From NCBI GenBank assembly GCA_014529385.2, contig CM043960.1, positions 126,144,043-126,208,042 on the forward strand: a stretch of 64,000 nt of DNA. Reading direction: 5' to 3'. The notes under the pieces were generated by a model, which worked only from the letters and a program-made list of their open reading frames with translations, searched no databases and was not told the DNA's origin. Made by a program: the position numbers and the translations under genes. Source of the DNA: Adiantum capillus-veneris (taxonomy: Eukaryota; Streptophyta; Polypodiopsida; Polypodiales; Pteridaceae). Positions 1-11,096 of the stretch are shown in pieces. The stretch's first letter is position 1, and each line of letters begins with the position of its first letter.

Positions 1-2
1 AC

Positions 3-990
3 AATGGTACCCATTTTATAAATGAAGTGATAAAAGATCTCACCTCAAAATCCATGATATCCCACCATAAATCTATACCTTATTATCCACAAGCAAATGG
101 ATAAGATGAGAGTACCAACAAGACTCTAATTTCTATCTTAACTAAGATGGTAGAGGCTCCTTGTACAGATTGGGACTTGAAGCTTACATCAGCTCTATGG
201 GCTTATTGTACTGCTTATAAAGTGGCTATTTATTGCACACCATTTAAAATGGCATATGGTCAAGAAGCACATTTGCCATGGGAGTTCATCAAATCCTAGT
301 CTTCGAGTAGCTTCTCAAGAAGAGTGGGATGGTAACCCATTAGTCGAGCATCTATATATCCTTGAAAGAGTAGAGGAAGAGGTAGTTGGCGATGCAGAAT
401 GCCCTTGTGGAGAAAGATAGGAGAAAGAAGTGGTTTGATCACCATTAAATAACAAGGACATCAAGGTCGGTGATAAAGTTCTTATATATGGAATGATTTA
501 ACAAGAAGAAGAAATTGAAATACGCTGGCAAAGGTCCATATAGATTATGTGAAATTACCCCACAAGATACCCTTCGTGTGGAGACTCTAGACGGAGTTGA
601 AACCATTGGATTCCTCAATGAGAGTAAATTCAAAATATACTATGATCCCCTAAGCCAAGAAGAATTAGGTGCCATCCATCAAAAGAAAGTGGCAAAAGAA
701 TAAGCTAAGTTAAAAAAGACACAAGCCAAGATTAAAGCTCGAGAGCGACAACAACGTATTAGATGCCAACGAGAATCCAATCGGGGTGTTACACATTTAT
801 TCCAAGTTAAAGAAAATGATGATTCTATAGACTCTGAACCACTTCTATGGTACCCAATTGAGTTGAATAGCTCCTATGGAAAAGTACTATATAATGCATT
901 ACTGGACATATGAGCTCAACATAATTTGTTATCCTATGGAGTGTGGTGTCAGCTAGGAAAACCACCCTTATCCACAAGTACCATCCAAGT
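3..990 (+). pseudogene. Element T0: Ty3/gypsy integrase C-terminal half plus start of a post-integrase retropepsin-like domain
   Basis: Translating from base 3 gives the second half of a gypsy integrase: a GTHF motif after the second catalytic Asp, then YYPQANG followed by a stop and DESTNKTL, where the third catalytic Glu lies. The ALWAY segment follows, and a GPY module (KGPYRLCEI) near 530. Further on, the frame reads ALLD-I-stop-AQ and then NLLSY, a retropepsin active-site pattern with Asp kept but Ser and Gly lost. The copy is dead, with in-frame stops including the Gln codon after ANG. It ends at 990, where the T1 LTR is inserted. The rest of the retropepsin domain is found inverted at 4539-4778. 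Confidence 0.85.
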
Positions 991-1466
991 TGTAGACCGC
1001 TGGATAGTTCACTATGTGGGAACGTCTTCTTAGAAGATGGGCATCGAATTACTTAGTAGTTACTATGGTGATTACTACAGTAAACCCGAAGTGTATAAAT
1101 AGGGCCCATTACATTGTAATCGGGTTGGCAATTATTATCATTTGGGTTAGCGCCTTGGCTATACTGGTACCTGAGAATCATTGGCAGTATTGTGGCTGTA
1201 CTTTCTCTCTGTAAATCATATTCGTTGTAACCTTGATCTATAATTCCAATCATGGCATATTCTAGTTATACTTACTTCTTGTCCAGTCTTCTGAATCTGA
1301 ATCTGAACCTTATTTCCAGCACATAAGTCTAATTCTTATTTCAGTATCCAAATTCCAGTCTAGTCTCTGATTCCTATCCAGTCTGCTGTCTGAAATCTTC
1401 CTAAACTAGTAGCTGAAATCTTCCAACACTGGAATTAGCTGTCTCAAGAGATCAGCTCCAATTTCA
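991..1466 (+). repeat. T1 5' LTR
   Basis: This 476-bp repeat begins TGTAGAC and ends CA, and it matches 4779-5255 in inverse orientation with only scattered differences. A TATAAATAG promoter box sits near 1096-1106. The flanking CAAGT at 986-990 is the target-site duplication. An open stretch inside it (1014-1214) is a by-product and not a gene. Confidence 0.9.
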
Positions 1467-1469
1467 TTT

Positions 1470-1487
1470 TGGCGATCAAGGTGGCTC
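1470..1487 (+). other. T1 primer binding site
   Basis: The sequence TGGCGATCAAGGTGGCTC starts 3 nt after the LTR end and begins with the TGG that pairs with a tRNA CCA end. The primer tRNA was not assigned. Confidence 0.55.
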
Positions 1488-1540
1488 GAGCTGAAGCTCG
1501 TTGACTGAAAGACTCTTCTCCCAGTTCGAAGTTTTCAACA

Positions 1541-2690
1541 ATGGCACCAAAATCCAATAGTGGCCGGAAATCCACCATTCGTGTTGACCCCATTCCTAAG
1601 GAGTCAGGAAGAGATTCCGACCCCAAGCAAGAGAAGATGACTGACATTGAGGCTCAGGAGGAGCATAGTCAGGCTGATGAGGCATAGGACTCACAACACT
1701 CCAGTCATTCTCGACGCCGACGGGCAGAACGGGAAGCACGGAAGGCAAAGAGTTCCAAGAATTATCGGTCCCGGCAGAGAGATGAGGATACCAAGGGCAG
1801 TAAAGGAAGTCACCGTACTTCTAGCAGACAAACCAGAGAAGACACTGACACTGAGACAGAGACAGAGATTGATTGGGATGCTGACACTGACAATTGCAAG
1901 AAGGCTCCCAAGCATCATTCTGAATCCAAGAAGAGAAGTGGCAGGATCAATAGTAATCGGAATGATTACACAGCTTCCCTGAAGATTTCTTTTCCAATAT
2001 TCAAGGGAGGGAAAAAGGATGATCCAGATGTTCACATACAAGCTTTCGAGCAGTATGCTAAACTGAAAAACATTGATGAAGATGATTGGGGGGAATATTT
2101 TCCACAAACCTTGAAGGAGGCAGTGAGGAAATGGTATTACCATTACCCTGCCTGCCAGCTCATATCATATAACAATTTGCTCAAAGCCTTTAGGTTGGAA
2201 TATTCCGACAATATAGGGGACGAAGATATTCTCTGTGAATTAGATAAGATCAAACAGAGAAATTTGTCAGTCCGTAGTTATGTGGAAAAGATCAAGGAGC
2301 TAACTAGGCAGTTGCAAGAACCGCCATCTGAGAAGAGATTGAGGGCATGGTTGTTCAGAAGCAAAAAGCTTAGGGAACAAGAGGTACCAGCCCCTACCAA
2401 GAAATTCAATGATCTGGTCCAAAGGGCATTAAAGCTAGAACAACAGGCTAAGAAGGAAAAGAGCCACAAGAAGCGAAGGATCAGTAGCAGTAGCTCTGCT
2501 ACTGAAACTTCTGATTCTAGTGAGATGTCCAGTAGCTCCGAGAGAAGCTCTAATGAACGAACAAGATAGAAATCAAAGAAGGGATCCTGGACCAAGAAAA
2601 TTGAAGAGAACAATTCTCTATAGCCAATTAAGTTGTTTAATCCCGAGAGCAAAGTGTTTCATGCCCCAGGGCTAACTAGAGGCTACACCT
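1541..2690 (+). pseudogene. gag: T1 gag, N-terminal part (capsid region)
   Basis: The frame opens at ATG 1541 just after the LTR and PBS and runs to a TAG at 2567-2569, with one earlier TAG at 1685-1687. Readable sequence continues in frame to about 2690. The N-terminus is basic and Ser/Arg/Glu-rich. A typical gypsy capsid block follows: FPIFKGG, DPDVHIQAFEQYAKL, then VRKWYY and LLKAFRLEY. A Ser-rich tail (SSSSSATETSDSSE) ends the fragment. The expected CCHC knuckles are absent here because they lie on the other strand at 13200-14090, beyond the inversion breakpoint. Confidence 0.8.
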
Positions 2691-3698
2691 AGAAGACCGT
2701 TTAGTTAAGATAGGATAAAGGAAATCACACATGAAATCATCGCTTAAATTGTTTCCTTTGTTTGACCCCCCAAAGTGTTTATGATATATGTTTTATTTCC
2801 ACATAGAGCCTTAATTGACCTTTTGGGCTTTATAAAAAAAAAAACATTGATTCAAAGTCATTTGACGTTTGTGCTTATTTTGTTTGCGCAAGGCTTTTTG
2901 CTTCTTAAGAAAAAGCGCCCACACTGGGAACCTCTAGGGCTCTAGTACCATAGGCAATACATGTGAGTGAAGTACTAAATCAAGCTGGGATTTCCCTTTT
3001 AGCTTAAGATTTTATATTTTTGGCTTTTTGTTTTGTTTTTCTGTTTGTTTTTCTTTGATTGCATTTCAATTTTGTAACTTTGGGGGGTCATCTGACACTG
3101 TTACCTTCCCTAGTCCCATCAAACTCTCTTTATAATACTTAAGCTAAAGGTCAAGAGGAATTAAGACCACTAGAAAGCACTAGCACATTGTACACAATGA
3201 TTCATAATATCAGATAAAGAGCTAAGTAACCATTGAAAATTAGGAAGGCATCTGCTATGATATTAAGAGAAGATCTCTAATGCTCTACCTTGGTCAAACA
3301 AGATTAGCCAGAATTCTTGATTAATAAACAAAGACAAGGAACTATGACATAAAATTATATCGAATGTAATATCTAATACTAAGCAAACGTGTTAAACATT
3401 TTGCTACCAATCACGAATAAAGCAAACAAACATGGATGCTAGAAAAGACAACAAGAAACAATAATGGACAAGAAACACTTGTTTGTAGTGGCCATCGTGC
3501 TCGATTTTATGAGTGGACCTGAAAAAGATTGCCTGATGTTCGGAAGCCCAGCTACTACAATACGTTCATGTACACACTAGAAAACACTAAGAACTACCTC
3601 TAGGAGGCACATCATTGGGAAGAGGCACCAACCCTTATTGAACATAATCAAAACAACATAAAGATCCCTAACCTATCTATTTGCACCCCCCTATAGGT
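2691..3698. other. Non-coding remnant of T0 3' region, no gene recognised
   Basis: No coherent reading frame is seen. The stretch has an A-run near 2831, a T/G-rich tract around 3005-3060, and a short inverted pair (TTTGACCCCCCAAAG near 2762 and ACTTTGGGGGGTCA near 3078). It is probably the inverted 3' untranslated part of T0. The left breakpoint of the T1 inversion should lie near its start. Confidence 0.4.
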
Positions 3699-4115
3699 TC
3701 AAGGGAACATCATATTGTATAGATGGACTGGTAGATCTAAGTCTAAACCTCTATTCTCATCATCGTCAAGATAACTGAAGTCATCCTCGGTGAGACTATG
3801 TGTCCTATCCATCAACTCATGTAAATCTCTCTCATCATCAGATGCACATAGGTTCACTAAGAAGGTCACTAGGCGTGGATATTCATCTTGGCACTCAAAA
3901 GAAAAGCTTGTGCAATTGGAGAGATGTTCTCTACTGAGTAGGGATCAATGGTGGTCACGAGACGTATCAACCATTCTAATTCCTCAAATATTTTTTCACC
4001 CGCTAGTGTATCTACCAAATCCCATTCAAAGGTAAGAATAAGATATACCATCTGAACCACTTGAGAAAAGTAAAGAGCGTACCTCTCCACCCAGGTAGGA
4101 GTGTGCGTGATGTGT
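3699..4115 (-). pseudogene. T0 unknown ORF downstream of the retropepsin-like domain
   Basis: On the minus strand a frame reads from about 4115, with WVERYALYFSQVV and then EWDLVDTLAGEKIFEELEW, to a stop at 3869. A neighbouring frame then continues with an acidic segment (ASDDERDLHELMD, YLDDDENRG) to a stop at 3699, so one frameshift near 3890 would join them. I do not recognise the product. Its place after the retropepsin half suggests it belonged to T0's 3' coding region. Confidence 0.35.
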
Positions 4116-4538
4116 CACCACGAGTTTTGGTTTATGGACCAGATCTTATTGGTTCCAAGATTTTTGTCTCGTAGCTCTTGCTCTTCTACTTTCTTTTTTG
4201 GTTTTAGTATTGGGCTATATATATACATTCCCTAAGATTAGGTGGTTAACTGGTCAAGGAGAAAGGTTAAGAGGGAAGCAAGTGAATGATGGATGTCAGT
4301 AAACACTCCCCACTTCCTTGGGTAGATCATACTTTTTGGAAAGATGTTGTCACCGTTTGAAACCACTTGTTCCAAGTTGTAATGGGTAAGGACTTTGACC
4401 AATAGGTTCCCACCACCCGAGGTGTTTCATCAAGTTGCAAGGGTGGTAAGGTACTCTCCCATGATCTTACTTGCAATGTTGCTTTAGGTGGTGAACTGAC
4501 AATGGGAGGTGCTAATTCTTTCTTGTTATTTTAGATAT

Positions 4539-4778
4539 TTACAGTGGTAGGTGGATGTTGTGTACGAGAGTTGGTTTCTGTGTCGTGATAATCTTGGTTC
4601 CCCAATCAATATTACATTTAGTTATAGACATCCACGTGTGCACTAGGTTTATGTTACCCTCCATAGTGCCAACACGCATGACAAAAAATCTTTGAACCAC
4701 AGTCTCGTTGTCATAAATGATAGGAGTGTGTAGGATTCCAAAAATAGTGGTCTTCTTCTTGTTGAAACCCTTGACTTG
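4539..4778 (-). pseudogene. T0 post-integrase retropepsin-like domain, C-terminal half (inverted)
   Basis: An open minus-strand frame runs from the edge of the T1 LTR to TAA at 4539-4541. It includes TTIFGILHTPIIYDNETVV, then VMRVGTMEGNINLVHTWM and KCNIDW. The LVHTWM...IDW pattern resembles the LGxxW[LM] end of retropepsins. When one copy of the CAAGT duplication and T1 are removed, this frame is in phase with the frame ending at 990. The two pieces are therefore halves of one T0 domain. Confidence 0.65.
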
Positions 4779-5255
4779 TGGAATTGGAGCTGATATCTTG
4801 AGACAGCTAATTCCAGTGTTGGAATATTTCAGCTATTAGTTTAGGAAGATTTCAGACAGCAGATTGGACAGGAATCAGAGACTAGACTGGAATTTGGATA
4901 CTAAAATAAGAATCATACTTATGTACTGGAAATAAGGTTCAGATTCAGATTCAGAAGACTGGACGAGAAGTAAGTATAACTGGAATATGCCATGATTGGA
5001 ATTATAGATCAAGGTTACAGCGAATATGATTTACAGAGAGAAAGTACAGCTGACAATACTGCCAATGATTCTCAGGTACAAGTATAGCCAAGGCGCTAAC
5101 CCAAATGATAATAATTGCCAACCCGATTACAATGTAATGGGCCCTATTTATACACTTTGGGTTTACTGTAGTAATTACCATAGTAACTACTAAGTAATTC
5201 GCTGCCCATCTTCTAAGAAGACGTTCCCACATAGTGAACTATCCAACCGTCTACA
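4779..5255 (-). repeat. T1 3' LTR (inverted relative to its partner)
   Basis: This 477-bp LTR runs on the minus strand from TGTAGAC at 5255 to CA at 4779 and matches 991-1466. The promoter box TATAAATAG is conserved near 5145-5155. It is preceded on the minus strand by a polypurine tract and followed by the inverted target duplication at 4774-4778. Confidence 0.9.
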
Positions 5256-5275
5256 TCCTTCACTTCTTTCTTGAA
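5256..5275 (-). other. T1 polypurine tract
   Basis: The minus strand reads a purine-rich run (AAGAAAGAAGTGAAGGA) directly against the TG start of the 3' LTR, the standard plus-strand priming site. Confidence 0.7.
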
Positions 5276-5544
5276 TTTTGACAAGATTCCAAAATTTTTG
5301 AAAAATTCCCCTGTCTGATTCTGATGTGAGACTGAAAAATCCATCATCTGGTTCTGATGTTGGGAATCCGGCTTGACCACTGACAGAATGGCCATACAAA
5401 GATTGCGAGTAGGTAGTTGAAAAGGCCAAGGATTGCAAAAGGCAGCTGAAAAGGCCAAGGTGGAGCTCTCACCAGGCCAAGGTAGAGCTGTCATCTCCAC
5501 CTGCCTGCTGAGGAGAAAAGTCTCCACTGAATTTCGAGATGGAA
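5276..5544 (-). other. T1 3' untranslated region
   Basis: Lies between the extra ORF and the polypurine tract on the minus strand. Short open stretches exist, but none resembles a known protein. It contains a near-repeat of AAAGGCCAAG(G) (5421-5432 and 5449-5460). Confidence 0.4.
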
Positions 5545-8500
5545 CTACCCAGTATCCTTCCATTGGACCGTCTTCCATTTGCCCTTTGACCTGGACGGTG
5601 CCTGAGAAGTCTCAGTACTAGCATTCTCCTTCTGAATCAGTCGGTAAATGGCCTCCTGCTCAAGCTGATCCCACTGATCGGTGGTCATCTCTACTTCATA
5701 AGGCATGAGGGAATGATAGGTTTTGGTGTCAGGATCATAGAGTGTACGCTTGCCCTTGCTCAGTCTGGTTCTGACCAGCTTATGACAATGCGAAGCAGTA
5801 TGGATCCATCCTTCTGGAAGAGGCTGATTAGTTTTGACTCGAGCTTCGAAAAGAATCTCAGCCATCTCCCTGTACTGTGGTGCCAAACCCGACTTTGCTG
5901 CAATGTCTTTTTTAGGCAATTTGGAAGATTCGACCGTAAGTTGTAGCACAACTGATCAGTAATCCTGGTCAGCCCTCTGACTTGAATCTTCCACTGGCCC
6001 ATACACAGTTGGATCCTATGCATCTCCTCTTTCAATGCCTGAATATCATTGATCTGGAGAGCATCATTGAACAGCGTCTGCCAAGTCTTCCATTCCACAG
6101 TCGATCGCTCATACCAATCCTGAAGCTCATCAGTGATTTTGAAGTATGTGAGGCGATCAATTGGTTTTGGATGTTCAGGGCATAGTGCTGGAAAGAATCT
6201 TGGCAGCTCTGTTCTCTTGCTGGAGCAACATACAAGAGAACTGGAGAATTAGGCACAAATTCTAAGAAATTGAGAACAACCTGGTTCTCTTGCTGCATCA
6301 TCTTTCTGGTGATTCGCACTAGCTGAAACAATGTTCGGAGAGCAGTTGCCTATGCTCCGACTGACATTCTCGTCTGAGGTCCTTTGCTAGTGGCTGTCTG
6401 GTCCTCAAGAATGGCTTTGACTCTCTGATCCAAAACACCTCTGGCAGTTTGTATTTGCACCAAAACTTCCTTGAGTTGTACCCTAACATCCTTCATACAA
6501 CGGTAAGTTGGTTTGTTACCCATCAGAAGTTCCAGTTCCAGGGCTAGGGAGCGACAATCTGCAGTAGACTGCCTTTGCCAGTGCGGGTTTTCCACTCTTT
6601 CATCAGCATTGAGTATCCATTCAGGAACTCGTTCCAGTAGCTGGACTGTACTGGGATGCGCAAGTAGACGGCAAGCTTCTTTATCATGGAAAGCTGCTGA
6701 TTTCCAATGTTCTACCATTTCCCTGCCTCCCACATATAGCCTTTGAAATCTTTCCAAATCAGACAAGAGATCATCATCCTCCAGATACTATCTGGTTATG
6801 GAGGCATGTTGATGTCTCAATTGCCTATTCAAGGTAATGAGCTGCATTGAATGTTGATGATCAACAACTAGTCCCTCATCCTGCACTTTCATTTTCCCTT
6901 TAGCATCTCTGCTGAGTTGGGACTGATCTGCTGGCTGATTCCCAGTGTGACTGGGCTGCTGCTCTTCAGTCTGCTGGTTACCCGACTGGTGCCCTTCTTC
7001 ATGTCCTTCCTGTTGGCCCTCATTCTGGCCTGGCTGGTCTGGCTGGGACTGGCCTCCTTCAGTTGGCCATGTCCCACCAGTACCAGGTCCTGGAGATGGT
7101 GGTGGGGCATCATCATCATCCTTTGTATTCCCAGCTTCTTGATCCTCCTCCTCCTGATCAAATTCATCTTCCTGGTCTTCTTCTTCCTCATCTGGAGAAG
7201 TCTGCTGCTCAATATAATCTAATATAGCTTGATTCATCAGAGCATTATTATACTCGGCCACCTTGTCGTGCAAATCACTCTGCATACTTTCCATCAAAGA
7301 CTTCAAATTCTCTAGATTGAAAACATCATTGCGTGATGGATTTAGAATTTCAGACAAGCTACTATAGATGTATCTTTCAGTCAGAGAGGCCTTCAGAGCT
7401 GTATGGCGCATTAATAGGTTTTTGAATTCCGCCCGCTTCATTCTGAGCATTATTTCAGCCCGCTCTGCAGCTCTCAGTGCTTCATTTCATTGATTTTTGA
7501 TGATCATTATTTCAGATTCAGCCTTAGCTAAATTTTTGTTTTCTGAATGAGCTTCCAGTACCCTGTGTTGTATGTTCTGCTCTTCTCGGGCTTTCTGGAG
7601 CTTTTCAATCTGATCTTGTGCCTCCGTCAAGTCAGCTTTAAGCTTTTTGACTTCATCTTCTGATCCAGCAGCCTCCATCAGTTGTCCCATACAACTGACA
7701 ATGGTATTCCAAGAAGACTGTATGAGGACTGAACATCTGTCTTTGACTGTGGTTGGATCAGAATCAGTAGGCTCATATATTGTCATTGGATCCATGTAGG
7801 GTAAAGTTTCATAATCAGCTTTGCGTAGTAGAAGATGCCCTTTCAACTGTTTAGTCTGCATTTGTTGCAACTTGTCCTATTTTACCAGTTGGAGAATGTT
7901 TTCAAAATTTGGAGTAGGAACTCCACCTGGCAGAGTCGAGGAAGCTGGACCTTTCCCCTTGTCCATTTGGCTCTTCCCTTTGTCCCCTAACTGGTCTACT
8001 ATCTTCTCAGAAGTGGCTGGCTTCGTCTGATCCTTTCCAGAACCAGTAACAACTATACTTTTGCTATTGACTGGTTAGGCACAGTTTTTTGAGCAGATTG
8101 TTGCTCTTTCTGGCTCACTACAGCTTTCTCAGTGTTTACTGTCTTGACCTGGCTTTCTATCTGCTCTTTCTGGCTCACTACAGCTTTCTCAGTGTTTACT
8201 GTCTTGACCTGGCTTTCTATCTGCTTCAAAAACTCACTGATCTTTGTCAGTGTAGTCTTTGGCTTCTTTGAACTGCCAGCCTGTTCTGCAGTCGCTTTCC
8301 TTTTCAGGTCTGTTGAAATAGTTTGACTGTCCATTTCTTCGTCGTCTGAGGACAACTCAATGTTCTTCGGCTCAGAAATTGGCTTCTCACTCCAAGCATT
8401 CTTTACCTACTCATTAACATCTGTAGAAGCAGTAGCCCAATACAGGAATTGCCAAACATACCAAGCTTTGAAAACATTTTGAGATTTTAGCTTGGTAGTT

Positions 8501-9179
8501 TGCTAGAGTACATTGTGCGATAGAATTTGACAAAGATTAATAGGAACCTGTGGATCCAATATCTTGGCCAGCAGCATAGCAAACAATTTTTCAGATACAT
8601 ACGTTGGGTTGTTTTTAAGGCTTACTACTTCGGCTACAAACCTGTAAGCAATGGAAGCTTCCAGTCCTGTACTAGAACTCCTTGACCACTTGCCTTGCGC
8701 TTACGTTTAGCGGCTTCATCCTCCTTCATAGCTATACTTATCTGCTGTGCAGTTACCACAGAAGGTTTGGGCTCGTTGGGCATTTTGAATGCAAATGCTA
8801 TGGATTCTGATGTCACTGACACCTTCCTACCATTTACCATGGCATTGCCATCTTCAGTGTTGAAAGAATCAAGAACTTGCTTGATGATGTCTGCGTCAAA
8901 AGCAATTCTTGTAGCTTGCAACACAACTCGAAGATCCCAGAGTTGTAGCAGAGTCATTGCTTGGTCAGTGAATACATAACGCTGGATTTTACTGTATGGT
9001 ATAATGGGAAGGCTTGTCTTTGCAACAACAACTATGGCCTGGGTTTCCTCAAGAGACTCTTGCATCTTCTCTGAGCGTTTCCTTCTACCCATACACTGTG
9101 AAGACGATGACGATGAAACAGGCGAAGGAGAAGATGACTTACTTGTCGTGTCGAAGCCGTTTCCTGGTGTTGCTGGCAA
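5545..9179 (-). pseudogene. T1 extra ORF downstream of integrase: plant-transposon-protein-like N-terminus with long coiled coil
   Basis: A long broken frame reads from ATG 9179 to about 5545, with frameshifts or stops near 8640, 8520, 8400, 7870, 7480, 6780 and 6340. The N-terminal 180 residues have a Ser-rich start and then a segment containing VLDSFNTEDGNAMVNGRKVS. Its layout is like the putative plant transposon protein domain seen beside Athila/Tat elements. NPTYVSEKLFAMLLAKIL follows. The middle is Lys/Glu-rich, then coiled coil (7487-7870) and an acidic, Pro/Gln-rich stretch (6900-7200). The C-terminus is basic. The same architecture makes up the only ORF of element D (28957-32267). 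Not gag or pol; function unknown. Confidence 0.6.
8103..8220. repeat. Exact 58-60 bp tandem duplication inside the T1 extra ORF
   Basis: Bases 8103-8160 and 8163-8220 are identical. The unit is 60 bp, so it adds 20 residues in frame: the peptide QIESQVKTVNTEKAVVSQKE appears twice in a row. Perfect identity suggests a recent slippage or unequal-exchange event. Confidence 0.95.
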
Positions 9180-9335
9180 GGCTAGCTGACAGTCAACTGT
9201 CTCTTCAGAGGTCGAGGTTTGCGGCTGTAATAAAGAAACCTCGGAGCTTGGCGATGGCGAATGGTTAACAGAAGGAAAGCGTCACACAGGGGATTTATGA
9301 GGAAAACTGCTAACTCTCCTGACTGTTATACGTGT

Positions 9336-10545
9336 TCACGCCATAAAAGCTCCACCACTCGCCGTTCCTAGACTTGTGTGCGTCACTGCTGTCGTGGCAG
9401 ACATGCATTGGACAAGACTGCGACCCATCCTTGAAATAATTACTATTGGCGTGTCATTTGACTGTTGGGCACTTAAAAATTGGAAAGTGTGTCCCCCCTG
9501 ATATTGGACTGATTTCAAGTCTGGCTCGACCATACTGGTACTAATTCTAAGGTCAGCCTGATTTGATTTTACTGGTACTGGTTCTGAAGTTGGAACTGGT
9601 TGCACATGAAAAAGTCCAAAAATGTCTGATTCTGGTATCTCTTGATCAACAAGTTCCAGTTCCTTAGTACCTTGTTCTGGCCCAGTTTCTCTGGTCTCTG
9701 AATAATAAAGCTTGATCTTTGCCCCATTATATACTCCTGGCAACAAAAATCCAGATAAATCTTTCAGTCTGACTGTGCCATTGGAGAAGACCCAGTCTAC
9801 CTCAAATGGTCCTGCCCAGGCAATCTTCAGGTTTGGCTTCTTTGGACCCAGTCTAGACTGATATAGAAGCACTAAGTCTCCTTTCTGGAATTCTCGAACT
9901 TTAATTCAACGATCATGCCAGTGCTTCCTTCGTTGTTGAACAATTTCTTGTTCCAACATAGCCCTTTGCCTGAGTTCATCTAATTGCATCAGTTCATCTA
10001 GTCTCTTCTTAAGATTATGGTTGAAGTCTAACCCATACTTCACATCCATTCTCAGACTGGGGATCACAAACTCCATAGGAGCCACAACTTCAGTACCATA
10101 CACCATTCTGAATGGTGTCATTCCAGTAGTTACCTTAAAAGCTGTCCTGTAAGCCCATAGAGCAGTCTGAAGTTTCAAATCCCACTGGTCTGGTTTCTTT
10201 TGCACCACCTTAGTGAGAATAGTCTTTATTGTCTTGTTGCTACTTTCAGCCTATCCATTGCATCTGGGATAGTAAGGAGTAGATTTCCGATGCTTGACTG
10301 AAAGCATATCCAATAGGATTTCCATAGTGTCATTGATAAAATGTGTTCCTTGATCGGTCACAATCTCTACTGGACATCCATATCGGCAGACAATATTCTC
10401 AAATAGAAACCTTGCAGTTGACTTGGCTGTGTTGTCAGGAAGAGCCTTAGCTTCAACCCACTTGGTTACATAACAAGTAGCCATTACTATGTACTTGTTC
10501 TTCCTGGGAGTAACCTTCTTAAAAGGTCCCATAAAATCTAGTCCT
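9336..10545 (-). pseudogene. T1 integrase core and C-terminal domain
   Basis: Minus-strand frames give the integrase core: KYIVMATCYVTKWVEAK, then CRYGCPVEIVTDQGTHF with the second catalytic Asp, and YYPRCNG. A stop near 10250 and AESSNKTIKT with the Glu region follow. After that come LWAYRTAFK and the GPF module (AWAGPFEVDWVFSNGTVRL), then a tail of about 90 residues. Stops occur near 10250 and 9905. The integrase would insert T1 cDNA into host DNA, but this copy cannot make it. Confidence 0.85.
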
Positions 10546-11096
10546 CATTTCATGAATACCCCCAGTAATTGTACTGGCATCAAGGGAGTCATATCTGCAG
10601 CTGTTGGTCGACCCATTCTTTGGCATATGTCACAAGTTTTACAAAAACTTTTGACATCAGCAATCAGTGTTTGCCACCACAGACCAGCTTGCAGAATCTT
10701 GTTATAGGTTACTTTGTTGGAAAAGTGTCCACCAGATTCACCATTATGCACTTCTGAAATTACTTGCATTCTTCCTTCCATAGGGACACATCGTCGAAGT
10801 ATACCATCAACACCTAGTCGATAAAGTAATCCTCCTATGATAGTAAATTTCAGGCTTTTTATGATCAGAGTTTTCTTTCGATTCTGCTTCCAATCCTCTG
10901 GAAAGGCACCTTGGGAAAGGAATTGATAAATATCATACCATTCAGGATCCACTGATTCTTCTGCCTCTAATTGAAATAAATCAGCATCCACTGGTTCATT
11001 TCTCAAGGGTGATTCTGAATATCCTTCCGTACTTCTTGAAAGAAAATCAGCTCCACAATGGTTTCGGGCCAGGCCTATGGAAAATTCTGAATTCAA
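10545..11096 (-). pseudogene. T1 integrase zinc-binding (HHCC) domain with RNase H/IN linker
   Basis: Open minus frame. The C-terminal half has the HHCC zinc module: VHNGESGGHFS, YNKILQAGLWW, then CKTCDICQRMG. The preceding 100 residues are the usual acidic linker between RNase H and IN. The frame is offset from its neighbours by one-base shifts, a sign of decay. Confidence 0.85.

Noticed and set aside
1014..1214. Small membrane-protein-like frame, also at 5002-5232
   Set aside because: It is T1 LTR sequence in both places; hydrophobic residues come from AT-rich DNA.
4779..5255. Second independent T1-family element in opposite orientation
   Set aside because: Matching CAAGT flanks and the continuous T0 frame favour one inverted element.
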